Positions 6,136 through 13,884 are shown, counted from the stretch's first letter. The stretch is DNA of 13,925 nt from JAENVU01 sp031362155 (GCA_031362155.1 JANLRZ010000157.1:1-13925); one strand, 5' to 3'. Notes: generated by a model from the sequence alone, not told the origin. Translations and numbers: made by a program.

Positions 6136-6978
6136 GTGACAACGAACCCGATCCGTCCGGGCGCGGAGTGGAAGCCCACCGAGCACGAGTTCGGCGACAT
6201 TCGCTACGAGGTGTCCGACGGCATCGCGAAGCTCACGATCTGTCGGCCCGAGGTGCGCAACGCCTTCCGGCCCCAGACCCTGTTCGAGCTGCGCGATGCC
6301 TTCGAGATCGCCCGCGACGACCCCACCGTGGGCGTGATCATCCTCACCGGCGAGGGGCCGGACGCGTTCTGCTCCGGTGGCGACCAGCGCGTGCGGGGCG
6401 ACGACGGGTACGTCGGCGCCGACGGGATCGGGCGCCTGAACGTGCTCGACCTCCAGATCCAGATCCGCCGCTTACCCAAGCCGGTGATCGCCATGGTCGC
6501 GGGATACGCGATCGGCGGTGGCCACGTGCTTCACGTCGTGTGTGATCTCACCATCGCGGCCGACAATGCCCGCTTCGGTCAGACCGGACCGAAGGTCGGA
6601 TCCTTCGACGGCGGGTACGGCTCGGGCCTGCTCGCGCGGTCGGTCGGGCAGAAGAAAGCGCGCGAAATCTGGATGTTGTGCCGCCAGTACGACGCCGAAG
6701 CCGCGCTCGACATGGGACTCGTCAATACCGTCGTGCCGTTGGCGGATCTCGAAGTCGAGACCGTCGGGTGGTGTCGCGAAATGCTCGGGATGAGTCCGCT
6801 CGCGCTCCGCATGATCAAGGCATCGATGAACGCGGCCGACGACGGACTCGCGGGCATCCAGCAACTCGCCGGCGACGCGACCCTCCTCTACTACATGTCG
6901 GAAGAAGCCCAAGAGGGCAAGCGCGCGTACCTCGAGCGACGCCAGCCCGATTTCGACCAGTTCCCGAAGCGTCCGTGA
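6136..6978 (+). CDS. menB: 1,4-dihydroxy-2-naphthoyl-CoA synthase (MenB)
   Basis: A 280-residue crotonase-fold enzyme that ring-closes o-succinylbenzoyl-CoA to DHNA-CoA. MenB-specific sequence runs throughout: FCSGGDQRVRG, RLNVLDLQIQIRRLPKPVIAMVAGYAIGGGHVLHVVCDLTIAADNA, FGQTGPKVGSFDGGYGSGLLARSVGQKKAREIWMLCRQY, and a C-terminus ending PDFDQFPKRP. QTG (G151) is the residue pattern of bicarbonate-dependent type I MenB; mycobacterial MenB has QTD instead. GTG 6136 is chosen because GGAGGAAG (6127-6134) precedes it. An earlier in-frame GTG at 6109 lies inside the operator palindrome and is rejected. It probably heads a menB-menA-menC operon and diverges from menE. Confidence 0.95.
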   Translation: MTTNPIRPGAEWKPTEHEFGDIRYEVSDGIAKLTICRPEVRNAFRPQTLFELRDAFEIARDDPTVGVIILTGEGPDAFCSGGDQRVRGDDGYVGADGIGRLNVLDLQIQIRRLPKPVIAMVAGYAIGGGHVLHVVCDLTIAADNARFGQTGPKVGSFDGGYGSGLLARSVGQKKAREIWMLCRQYDAEAALDMGLVNTVVPLADLEVETVGWCREMLGMSPLALRMIKASMNAADDGLAGIQQLAGDATLLYYMSEEAQEGKRAYLERRQPDFDQFPKRP

Positions 6979-6989
6979 TCCGGTGCCGG

Positions 6990-7024
6990 TGACCGGATCT
7001 CGATGACCGGGCCTCGATGACCGG
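6990..7024 (+). repeat. 14-bp tandem repeat in the menB-menA spacer
   Basis: TGACCGG recurs at 6990, 7004 and 7018 with an exact 14-base period. The first two full units are TGACCGGATCTCGA and TGACCGGGCCTCGA, and the third diverges after TGACCGG. The identical 12-mer CTCGATGACCGG lies at 6999-7010 and 7013-7024. Just upstream, CCGGT (6980-6984) and ACCGG (6992-6996) can form a small hairpin. The repeat fills most of the 55-base gap between menB and menA. Its role is unknown. Confidence 0.7.
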
Positions 7025-7033
7025 ACGACCGAC

Positions 7034-7903
7034 GTGACCACTGTGGCGGAATGGGTCGCGGGCGCGCGGCCCCGGACCCTCGGCCTCGCGATTGCACCGG
7101 TGGTCCTGGGGACGGCGGCCGCGACCACCGAGACCGAGTTGCGGCCGGCGCGGGCTGCGCTCGCGTTGGCGGTCGCGATCTCGCTTCAGATCGGCGTCAA
7201 CTACGCGAACGACCACGCCGACGGGGTGCGCGGTACCGACACCGACCGGCGGGGGCCGATGCGGTTGACCGCAACGGGCACCGCCACACCGGCGGCGGTC
7301 AAGCGGGCGGCAATCATCGCGTTGGGCCTCGGCGCGGCGTTCGGGCTTGCGCTGTCGGTGGTGGTCGACCTGCGGCTGATCCTGCTCGGTGTGGTGTCGA
7401 TCGCCGCGGCGTGGGGTTACACCGGCGGCCGCCGGCCCTACGGGTATGCCGGGTGGGGTGAAGTTGCGGTCCTGGTGTTCTTCGGCTTCGCCGCGTGTGC
7501 CGGTTCGGCGTACGTGCAGGCCGCCAGCGTGCCGGCGGTGGCCTGGTGGGGCTCGCTCGTCGTGGGGTTGCCGGCGTGCGCGGTGCTCTTGGTCAACAAC
7601 ATCCGCGATATCGCCACCGACACCGTCGCCGGGAAGCGCACGCTCGCAGTCCGGTTCGGCCGCTCGTTCGCGACGCGCCTGTTCGTCGGCTGCTTCGTCG
7701 GATCGCTGGTGGCGGTCGTGGTCATTGCCATCGAGGTTCCGCTCGCCGCGTTGGGACTCCTCGCCGTCGTCTTCGCGCTCGGGCCGATCCGTCTGGTGAC
7801 CCAGCGCGAGGATCCGCCATCGTTGGTCAAGGCGCTCGTCGGGACGGTGCGATTCACGATCGTGGTCGCGCTCCTCACGACGATGGGTCTCGCACTCGGA
7901 TGA
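7034..7903 (+). CDS. menA: 1,4-dihydroxy-2-naphthoate polyprenyltransferase (MenA)
   Basis: A 289-residue integral membrane prenyltransferase of the UbiA superfamily that attaches the polyprenyl tail to DHNA, giving demethylmenaquinone. The N-terminus VAGARPRTLGLAIAPVVLGT is typical of MenA. The first Asp-rich motif is NYANDHADGVRGTD (residues 56-69), followed by RRGPMRLTATG. The second Asp-rich motif is NNIRDIATDTVAGKRTLAVRFG (residues 188-209). About eight hydrophobic helices alternate with these cytoplasmic loops. GTG 7034 is the only start that gives the conserved N-terminus; no strong Shine-Dalgarno precedes it, and the tandem repeat lies directly upstream. It follows menB by 55 bases, and its stop overlaps the menC start (ATGA). 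Confidence 0.95.
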   Translation: MTTVAEWVAGARPRTLGLAIAPVVLGTAAATTETELRPARAALALAVAISLQIGVNYANDHADGVRGTDTDRRGPMRLTATGTATPAAVKRAAIIALGLGAAFGLALSVVVDLRLILLGVVSIAAAWGYTGGRRPYGYAGWGEVAVLVFFGFAACAGSAYVQAASVPAVAWWGSLVVGLPACAVLLVNNIRDIATDTVAGKRTLAVRFGRSFATRLFVGCFVGSLVAVVVIAIEVPLAALGLLAVVFALGPIRLVTQREDPPSLVKALVGTVRFTIVVALLTTMGLALG

Positions 7904-8763
7904 TCACCGAGCACCAATTGCGCATCGGCGATCGCGACGTCACGCTCGTCGACGGTCCGATGGGGTGGGGCGAGTGCTCGCCGCTCACGGGGTACCCGTG
8001 TGACCCGGCGCGCGCCCGGGCCGCGGCGTTCGAGGCGGCGACCGAGGGCTGGCCCCCGTTCGTGCGGACCGCGGTGCCGGTCAATCACCTCCTGGGCGCG
8101 GCGGACCCGCTTCCGAGTGCCGCAACGCTCGCCGGGTGGGGTCCGAGGCCCACGGTGAAAGTGAAGGTCGGTCGGGGCGACCCGGCTCAGGACGTAGGCC
8201 GGGTCGCAGAGCTTCGCGACCAACTCGGGCCGGACGCGCGGATCCGTGTGGATGCGAATGGCGCGTGGGACGTCGAGACGGCTGTGGCCACGCTCACTGC
8301 GATGGGCGCGTCGGATCTGGAGTTCGCGGAACAGCCGGTGCTCACGCTCGACGACCTCGGCGCGGTGCGCCGGCGAGTGCCGATGCCGGTCGCCGCCGAT
8401 GAATGCATCCGAACCGTGGCCGACGCCCGCCGGCTCGCGGGGACCAGTGCGGCCGACATCGTGGTGCTGAAAGTGCAACCGGCCGGGGGAGTGCGGGCCG
8501 CCCTCGCGATCGCCGACGCGGCGGAGGTGCCCGCGGTCGTGACGTCGATGTTCGAGACCTCGATCGGGCTCGCCGCGGGGCTCGCCTTGGCCGCCGCGCT
8601 GCCCGCGCTGTCCTACGCCTGCGGGCTGGCGACGCTGGAGCAGATCGCCGGTGACGTGACCGACCGGCCGCTCGTGCCGGTGGCCGGCGTGCTCCACCTC
8701 GACGCGTCGTTTCCGCCGGTGCCGACTGCGGCCCGGCTCGCCCGTTACGCGGTGGCGGTGTGA
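7900..8763 (+). CDS. menC: o-succinylbenzoate synthase (MenC)
   Basis: A 287-residue enolase-superfamily enzyme that dehydrates SHCHC to o-succinylbenzoate. The catalytic set is visible: the KxK lysines in TVKVKVG (K87, K89), metal ligand D118 in RVDANGAW, E144 in EFAEQP, D167 in AADECI, and the opposite lysine K191 in VVLKVQP. PMGWGECSP and the C-terminal SYACGLATLEQI match actinobacterial MenC. The ATG at 7900 overlaps the menA stop (ATGA), indicating translational coupling. The N-terminus is short: the first strand of the capping domain found in other actinobacterial MenC proteins seems to be missing or very brief. The open frame continues upstream to 7495, but only as a shadow of menA. 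It converges with menH, overlapping it by 19 bases. Confidence 0.93.
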   Translation: MITEHQLRIGDRDVTLVDGPMGWGECSPLTGYPCDPARARAAAFEAATEGWPPFVRTAVPVNHLLGAADPLPSAATLAGWGPRPTVKVKVGRGDPAQDVGRVAELRDQLGPDARIRVDANGAWDVETAVATLTAMGASDLEFAEQPVLTLDDLGAVRRRVPMPVAADECIRTVADARRLAGTSAADIVVLKVQPAGGVRAALAIADAAEVPAVVTSMFETSIGLAAGLALAAALPALSYACGLATLEQIAGDVTDRPLVPVAGVLHLDASFPPVPTAARLARYAVAV

Positions 8764-9446
8764 GCCGCGGCGATCACCGCGGCCAGCGCGGCCGGAGCCT
8801 CGAGCGGGAGCGCGTGGCCGCCGTCGAGGCGTACGAGGGTCGCGCCGGGAATCGTGGTCGCGATCGTTTCGCCGATCGCGGTATAGCGGGAGTCGAGGTT
8901 CCCGACGACGACCGTTGTCGGCACGCGGATCGAAGCGAGCCGGTCGTGCACCGGCTCCATCTCGCCCTGGCCCAACCTCAGCATCTGGTGCGCGAGCCGG
9001 TCGGCCGTCATGGCCGCGGCCCGTTGGCCGACCATGGCCGCGGCGGGTGGCAAGGTGGCGAACAGGGGTTGACGGACCCAATCTTCGAGAAACGCCGCGA
9101 CGCCGAGGCGATGAATGGCATCGGCCCGTTCCTGGTCGAGCGCGGCGCGCACCCGCCGTTCGCCGGCGTCGCGAATCCCCACGCCTGCGCTCACGAGGAC
9201 GAGTCGGTGCACGAGTTCGGGCCGGTCGATGGCGAGCCGGAGGGCCAGCCGTCCGCCCATGGAGTAACCCACGCACGTGGCGATTCCCATCGCGGCCCCG
9301 ATCGCCGCCGCGGTCGGCGCGAACTCGAGCCCGTCGGGTACCTCGACCGGTTCGGCGTCGGCTCGAATGGACGCCGGCAACGCGGCGATCACCGCTCCCC
9401 ACGCGCTTGCGGGTTGCGAGAATCCTGGAACCAGGGCGAGCCGCAT
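8745..9446 (-). CDS. menH: alpha/beta hydrolase, candidate SHCHC synthase (MenH)
   Basis: A 233-residue single-domain alpha/beta hydrolase. The oxyanion segment LVPGFSQPASAW lies at the N-terminus. The nucleophile elbow is GYSMGG (S62), the acid is D185 in VVGNLDSRY, and the base is H211 in LDGGHALPLEAP. Features recalling MenH include GYSMGGRLALRLA, the ER..R..LD...A segment near residue 96, and FLEDWVRQPLF. MenH removes pyruvate from SEPHCHC to give SHCHC, the step between MenD and MenC, which fits its position between those genes. Alpha/beta hydrolases are easily misassigned, so the role rests on both motifs and location. It diverges from menD (14 bases between starts) and converges with menC. 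No palindrome like those at 6104 and 13889 precedes it. Confidence 0.82.
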   Translation of the reverse strand: MRLALVPGFSQPASAWGAVIAALPASIRADAEPVEVPDGLEFAPTAAAIGAAMGIATCVGYSMGGRLALRLAIDRPELVHRLVLVSAGVGIRDAGERRVRAALDQERADAIHRLGVAAFLEDWVRQPLFATLPPAAAMVGQRAAAMTADRLAHQMLRLGQGEMEPVHDRLASIRVPTTVVVGNLDSRYTAIGETIATTIPGATLVRLDGGHALPLEAPAALAAVIAAAHTATA

Positions 9447-9460
9447 CGGGGAATGGTGCC

Positions 9461-11200
9461 ATGAGCCGCGAGGTGAACTCCGCCTTCACCGGGGCGCTCG
9501 TCGATGGGTGGGTCCGCGCCGGCGTGACCGACGTCGTGATCTCGCCGGGCTCGCGGTCGGCACCGTTGGCGTATGCAGTGGCCGCCGAGGGTCGCCTGGC
9601 CCGTCACATCGTGCTCGACGAGCGGGCCGCCGCGTTCGTGGCGGTCGGTCTGGGGCGTATCACCGGTCGGCCCGCAGTGGTGATCACGACCTCGGGCACC
9701 GCAGCTGCGAACCTGCATCCCGCGGTGCTCGAAGCTCATCACGGGTTCGTGCCGATGATCGTGGCGACGGCCGACCGACCGCCCGAACTGCGCGACACCG
9801 GTGCTCCGCAGACGATCGACCAACGCGGCCTCTTCGGTGTCGCGGTCCGCTGGTTCGCCGACCCGCCGGCCCCGGTCGACGACGCCGGCCGGGTGGGTGA
9901 GTGGCGCGCGCTGGGTGTGCGGTCGGTGGCCGAGGCGACGGGTGCAGTGCCCGGTCCGGTGCACCTGAACCTCGCCTTCGCCGAACCGCTGGTTCCCGCT
10001 ACGGACTCATTGGTCGGGCCAGCACCGTCGGAGGTGCCGCACATCGATCCGAACGCGCAGGCCGGCGGACCGAACGCAGCACCGCGCCTGTCGCCCGAGG
10101 CGCTCTCGGCGCTGGTCGACGACATCGTCGGCGCGCCCCACGGCGTGGTCATCGCGGGCGCGGGGCATGGGGTGGCGGCGGAGACGATCCAACGATTCGC
10201 GACGGCCAGCGGCTGGCCGGTGATCCCCGATCTGCTTGCGGGGCTCGGCGCGCTCCCCGCTGCGGTCGCGCGCTCCGAAGCGCTGGTGCGCAGTCCGGAC
10301 TTCGCGGAGGCACATGCGCCGACGCTGGCCCTGCGCATCGGTGCGCCGCTCACCAGTACGACGGTGATCCGGTGGCTGGAACGGGTCGGCACGGACACGC
10401 GTCTGATCGATCCGCTGGGCCGCTGGCGCGAACCCGTGTACGGGGCCACGTCGGTCATCGCCGCCGAGGTCGAGTGGTTGCTGACCGAACTCGCGGCTCG
10501 CCTGGAGGCGCGCCGCGCGCTGGCCGCGGGTTGGTCCGAGGCCTGGGCCGATGCCGATACGCGAGCCACCGCGGCGCTCGATGCCACGTTGGACGGTTGG
10601 CGAGACTGTTCCGAACCGCGCGCGGCGCGAGACGTTCTGGGCGCGGTCCCCACCGACGCGGCGTTGGTCGTTGCGTCGAGCATGCCCGTGCGCGATGCCG
10701 AGTGGTTTGGCGCTCCCCGTGACGACATCCGAGTCCTTGCCAATCGCGGCGTCAACGGAATCGACGGATTCATCGCGACCGCAACCGGTGTCGCTCTCGG
10801 CGCGTCGAGTCCGGTGGTCGCACTGTGCGGCGATCTCAGCTTCCTGCACGACGGCGGTGGCCGATTGGCCGCCGCTGCGCTGGCTCCGAACCTCGTGGTG
10901 GTAGTGATCGACAACGGGGGCGGGGGCATCTTCTCGTTCTTGCCCCAGGCCGCGGGTCCCGCCGGTTTCGAGGAACTGTTCGGCACTCCGCCCGAGGTCG
11001 ATCTCGCCGCGATCGCTCGCGCCCACGGCTTCACCACGACGACGGTGGAGGCACCCGACGCGCTGGCGAGCGCGGTCGCCGAGGCCGTTGCGATCGGCGT
11101 CGCCGCGATGGTGATTGTGCGGACCGATCGCCAGCGGAACGTCGACCATCACGCCCAGGCGTGGGCTGCGGTCGAACGATCGGTGCGCGCGTCTATGTAG
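9461..11200 (+). CDS. menD: SEPHCHC synthase (MenD)
   Basis: A 579-residue thiamine-diphosphate enzyme that joins 2-oxoglutarate, after decarboxylation, to isochorismate: the first committed menaquinone step. The N-terminal domain has VVISPGSRSAPLAYA and the catalytic glutamate E54 in LDERAAAF. TSGTAAANLHPAVLEAHHGFVPMIVATADRPPELRDTGAPQTIDQRGLFG is the classic MenD block. The diphosphate/magnesium motif runs from CGDLSFLHDGGG (D458) to IDNGGGGIFSF (N485). ATG 9461 gives the normal N-terminus, and GGGGA (9448-9452) could serve as ribosome-binding site. The open frame extends left to 8915 only as shadow of menH. It diverges from menH and overlaps the stop of convergent menF by 8 bases. Confidence 0.96.
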   Translation: MSREVNSAFTGALVDGWVRAGVTDVVISPGSRSAPLAYAVAAEGRLARHIVLDERAAAFVAVGLGRITGRPAVVITTSGTAAANLHPAVLEAHHGFVPMIVATADRPPELRDTGAPQTIDQRGLFGVAVRWFADPPAPVDDAGRVGEWRALGVRSVAEATGAVPGPVHLNLAFAEPLVPATDSLVGPAPSEVPHIDPNAQAGGPNAAPRLSPEALSALVDDIVGAPHGVVIAGAGHGVAAETIQRFATASGWPVIPDLLAGLGALPAAVARSEALVRSPDFAEAHAPTLALRIGAPLTSTTVIRWLERVGTDTRLIDPLGRWREPVYGATSVIAAEVEWLLTELAARLEARRALAAGWSEAWADADTRATAALDATLDGWRDCSEPRAARDVLGAVPTDAALVVASSMPVRDAEWFGAPRDDIRVLANRGVNGIDGFIATATGVALGASSPVVALCGDLSFLHDGGGRLAAAALAPNLVVVVIDNGGGGIFSFLPQAAGPAGFEELFGTPPEVDLAAIARAHGFTTTTVEAPDALASAVAEAVAIGVAAMVIVRTDRQRNVDHHAQAWAAVERSVRASM

Positions 11201-12410
11201 TCAGCGCGTGCAGGATCGGTTCGAGTTTGGCGGTGGTCTCGTCCCATTCGCTCTCGACCACGCTGCCCGCGACGATGCCGGCTCCAGCGTGAACGATCGC
11301 GCTCGACCCGTGGAGGCGGGCGCCGCGCAGCGCCACCGCGAACTCGCCGTCGCCGGCGGCGTCGACCCAACCCACCGGCCCCGCATATCGACCCCGCGGG
11401 ATCGGTTCGTGCTTGCGGATCAGTTCGAGCGCGAGGTCGCGGGGAACGCCCCCGACGGCCGGTGTGGGGTGGAGGGCCCGCGCGAGGCCGAGCGCGCTCG
11501 GCGTGGTGGACCGGGTCAGCGCCCGGACGTAGGTCGCGAGATGGGACACGTCGGGGAGTTCGGTGACCTCCGGGCCGCCGGCCACCACGTCGTCGCAGTG
11601 GGCGCGCAGCACGTCGGTGATCGCGCCGACGACCACCTCGTGTTCGTGGCGCTGCTTCGGCGATTGGGTGAGCCGGGTCGCGGGCGCGCGAGTGGGCGCG
11701 ACGGGTTCGGTCCCGGCCAGCGGTCGCGCGGTGACCGTGGTGGCCTCGCGGCGGATGAGCAGTTCGGGCGATGCCCCAACGAAACCGTCGAAGGCATAGA
11801 GGAACCGGTCGGGCTCGCGGTCGGCGAGGCGCCGGAGCACCCACGCCGGGTCGATCGGTCGTTGCGCGTCGACGCGGATGGCTCGGGCGAGCACCACCTT
11901 GACCAGGCGCCCGGCGTCGATGGCATCGAGCGCGGCAGTGATCGCAGCCGCCCACGATGCGCGGTCCATGAGTTCGTGGATGACGAGATCCCCGGGCGAA
12001 ACCGGCTCGGCGGTCGCAGGAGGCACGAGCCCCAATGGCTGGGTCCGGGGTGCGACGCCGCGCGTGAACTCGGTGCGCCACCAGGTGCCATCGGCGCGGC
12101 GGCCTTCGACCCACTCGGGCACGATCATCGTCGTAGCCGGATCGGGGGTGAAGGGCAGATGCCCGACGGCGATGGCACCGGTTCCGCGGTCGCCGATGTC
12201 GTCGGTCACCGCGATCAGGGAGAGTGCCGCGTCGACCTCGTCGACCGGGACCCGAGCCGCGACGCCACCAGTGACGAAGCCGATGCCATCGCGGATCCAG
12301 GCGAACCCGTCGGCACCGAGCCGGTCGACGAGATCGCCGGTCCCGGTGATGACGCGCGTGGTCGCGACGAGCGGACCGGCGGGGGCCGTCGTGGCCTGGA
12401 CTTGAGTCAT
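11193..12410 (-). CDS. menF: isochorismate synthase (MenF)
   Basis: A 405-residue chorismate-utilizing enzyme that converts chorismate to isochorismate, the pathway entry. The conserved C-terminal domain shows LVKVVLARA (K171, the expected general base), LYAFDGFVGASPELLIRREATTVTARPLAGT, SPKQRHEHEVVVGAI, HLATYVRAL, LHPTPAVGGVPRDLALELIRKHEP, and the block YAGPVGWVDAAGDGEFAVALRGARL followed by HAGAGIVAGSVVESEWDET. Salicylate- and siderophore-type isochorismate synthases share these motifs, but the neighbours decide for menaquinone. ATG 12410 overlaps the menG stop (ATGA), supporting this start over the in-frame ATG at 12419 and the longer open frame to 12695. It is the last gene of the merR-menG-menF operon and converges with menD. 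Confidence 0.93.
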   Translation of the reverse strand: MTQVQATTAPAGPLVATTRVITGTGDLVDRLGADGFAWIRDGIGFVTGGVAARVPVDEVDAALSLIAVTDDIGDRGTGAIAVGHLPFTPDPATTMIVPEWVEGRRADGTWWRTEFTRGVAPRTQPLGLVPPATAEPVSPGDLVIHELMDRASWAAAITAALDAIDAGRLVKVVLARAIRVDAQRPIDPAWVLRRLADREPDRFLYAFDGFVGASPELLIRREATTVTARPLAGTEPVAPTRAPATRLTQSPKQRHEHEVVVGAITDVLRAHCDDVVAGGPEVTELPDVSHLATYVRALTRSTTPSALGLARALHPTPAVGGVPRDLALELIRKHEPIPRGRYAGPVGWVDAAGDGEFAVALRGARLHGSSAIVHAGAGIVAGSVVESEWDETTAKLEPILHALTT

Positions 12411-13090
12411 GCCCGGCATCCCGTGATGAGCTGCACCGCACCACCGGTGAAGGTGCGCCGTGCCACGTCGGTGAAGCCGGCGGCGCGGAAGAGTTCGAGG
12501 AGCTCGGTGGGTGCTGGGAGATACGCCGTCGACGCCGGGAGATAGCGGTAGGCCTGCGCGTCGCCCAACCACCCGCCGATGCGCGGAACCGCATGACGGA
12601 ACCAGACCGTGTGACCTGCTCGCATGACCGGATTGGTTGGCTCCGCCGCGTCGAGCAGTGCGATGCGACCCCCGGGGTGCACCACCCGCGCGCACTCCCG
12701 TGCAAAGGCGCCCAGGTCGGTGAAGTTACGCAGCGCGAACCCGCACGTGATGCCGTCGGCGCTGCCGCTCGCGATGGGGAGCTGGAGCGTGTCGGCCCGG
12801 ACCAGCGGGGTCGGGACCTCGGCATATTGGAGCATGCCCGGCGACAGGTCGAACCCGATGGCGGTGAGGCCGCGGTCGTTGAGTTCGCGGCAGAGGTCGC
12901 CGGTGCCGCACGCGAGGTCGAGTACGCGACCACTCCGGAGACCGAGCGAGTCGATCGTGTGCCGACGCCAGCGCTTGTCCTGGCCGAGTGAGATCAGCCG
13001 ATTGAGCTTGTCGTAGCTCGGAGCGACGCGATCGAACATGGCGGTCACGGTGGTGCGCTTCTCATCACCGGTGGGCAGATGCACGGTCAT
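12407..13090 (-). CDS. menG: demethylmenaquinone methyltransferase (MenG/UbiE)
   Basis: A 227-residue UbiE/COQ5-family methyltransferase that uses SAM to methylate demethylmenaquinone, the last step of the pathway. Signature segments are MFDRVAPSYDKLNRLISLGQDKRWRR (residues 18-43), SAM motif VLDLACGTGDL (56-66), GFDLSPGML, GFALRNFTDLGAFARECARVVHPGGRIALLD, and the aromatic segment YRYLPAS near residue 181. The very C-terminal TGGAVQLITG corresponds to the usual ending of the family. It is coupled to both neighbours by ATGA overlaps: its ATG (13088-13090) overlaps the merR stop and its stop overlaps the menF start. No separate promoter is visible, so it is expected to be expressed from the merR promoter with the palindromic operator. 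Confidence 0.94.
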   Translation of the reverse strand: MTVHLPTGDEKRTTVTAMFDRVAPSYDKLNRLISLGQDKRWRRHTIDSLGLRSGRVLDLACGTGDLCRELNDRGLTAIGFDLSPGMLQYAEVPTPLVRADTLQLPIASGSADGITCGFALRNFTDLGAFARECARVVHPGGRIALLDAAEPTNPVMRAGHTVWFRHAVPRIGGWLGDAQAYRYLPASTAYLPAPTELLELFRAAGFTDVARRTFTGGAVQLITGCRA

Positions 13091-13878
13091 CGACGGGCCT
13101 CCTCGATCCGACGGGTCCCCGCCGCGTCGGCCGCCGCGATCTCGTCGTCGTCGCCGACGGCTTCGAGGTGTTCCTGCGCGACCCGCAGCAGGACGCGACG
13201 GAAGTGTTGGGCCACGAGCGTGCCGGTTGCCGGCAGGAGGGTGCGGAACGCGGCGACGAGACGCGCGGCGCGTTCGTCGTCGTCGAGTCGGGCATCGAGC
13301 AGTGGGTGGCGAACGTGCTCGTCGAACATCTCAACCGCGGCGGTGGCGATCTCGATCGTGGCCGCGTGATGACGGCGGGCGAGATCGAGGAGTGCCGGGA
13401 GGGGAACGCCGGCCTGGAGGAGCTCCAACCCGGCGGCGGCGACGTCGACGTCGGCGGTGGTGAAGTGCGCGACGCCGTCGTGCACTCGCGGGAGCATGAG
13501 TCCTTCGGCGACGACGGCTTCGATCACCGCCGGGGGCACCCCGGCCCGGCTCGCGAGTTCGTCGACGGTCAGGAACTCCTCGGTGTCGGATTCGGCCACT
13601 GCGGCCGCCAAAGGTCGGTCGATCGGGTCGAGCTCACCGTCGAGGACGCGCCGGATGATGGCGAGTGTGAACCCTTCGGCCTGCAGGTCTCGGATCTGGT
13701 GGAGCCGGTCGAGGTGGTCGGCTCCGTACCAGGCGACCCGGCCGGTGCGGACCGGCGGCGCGAGCAGATGACGCTTTTGGTAGAAGCGAATGGTGTCGAC
13801 CGAAACGCCGGCATGATCCGCCAGTTCCTGGACGCGGAACTGCACGGTGTCCGGGGCGAGATCGGAGGTGGGGGACAT
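13087..13878 (-). CDS. MerR-family regulator heading the menG-menF operon
   Basis: A 263-residue protein. An N-terminal MerR winged helix-turn-helix covers about residues 13-80: FRVQELADHAGVSVDTIRFYQ, wing GRVAWYGADHLDRLHQI, helix GFTLAIIRRVLDGE. A second helix-turn-helix-like segment follows at about residues 102-165 (FLTVDELASRAGVPPAVIEAVVAEGLM...HFTTADVDVAAAGLELLQAGVPLPALL), then a helical C-terminal region. No Cys/His effector site is visible. The second segment looks like a repeat of the MerR fold, so it may act in ligand binding, dimer contacts or extra DNA contact. Its ATG (13876-13878) lies six bases after a TACAAT box and beside a perfect 18-bp palindrome, implying autoregulation. 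It is co-transcribed with menG and menF. The palindrome recurs upstream of menE and menB, so a role as local menaquinone regulator is inferred. Confidence 0.88.
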   Translation of the reverse strand: MSPTSDLAPDTVQFRVQELADHAGVSVDTIRFYQKRHLLAPPVRTGRVAWYGADHLDRLHQIRDLQAEGFTLAIIRRVLDGELDPIDRPLAAAVAESDTEEFLTVDELASRAGVPPAVIEAVVAEGLMLPRVHDGVAHFTTADVDVAAAGLELLQAGVPLPALLDLARRHHAATIEIATAAVEMFDEHVRHPLLDARLDDDERAARLVAAFRTLLPATGTLVAQHFRRVLLRVAQEHLEAVGDDDEIAAADAAGTRRIEEARR

Positions 13879-13884
13879 GCGCCG

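Noticed and set aside
7438..9489. Long open frame of 683 codons on the minus strand
   Set aside because: It lies antisense to menA and menC and out of frame with menH. Its product is Arg/Gly/His-rich low-complexity sequence with no fold signature, a usual shadow in high-GC DNA.
11149..12933. Long minus-strand open frame of 594 codons overlapping menF and menG
   Set aside because: It is in a different frame from both genes, and its translation is Arg/Ser/Pro-rich with no recognisable domain.
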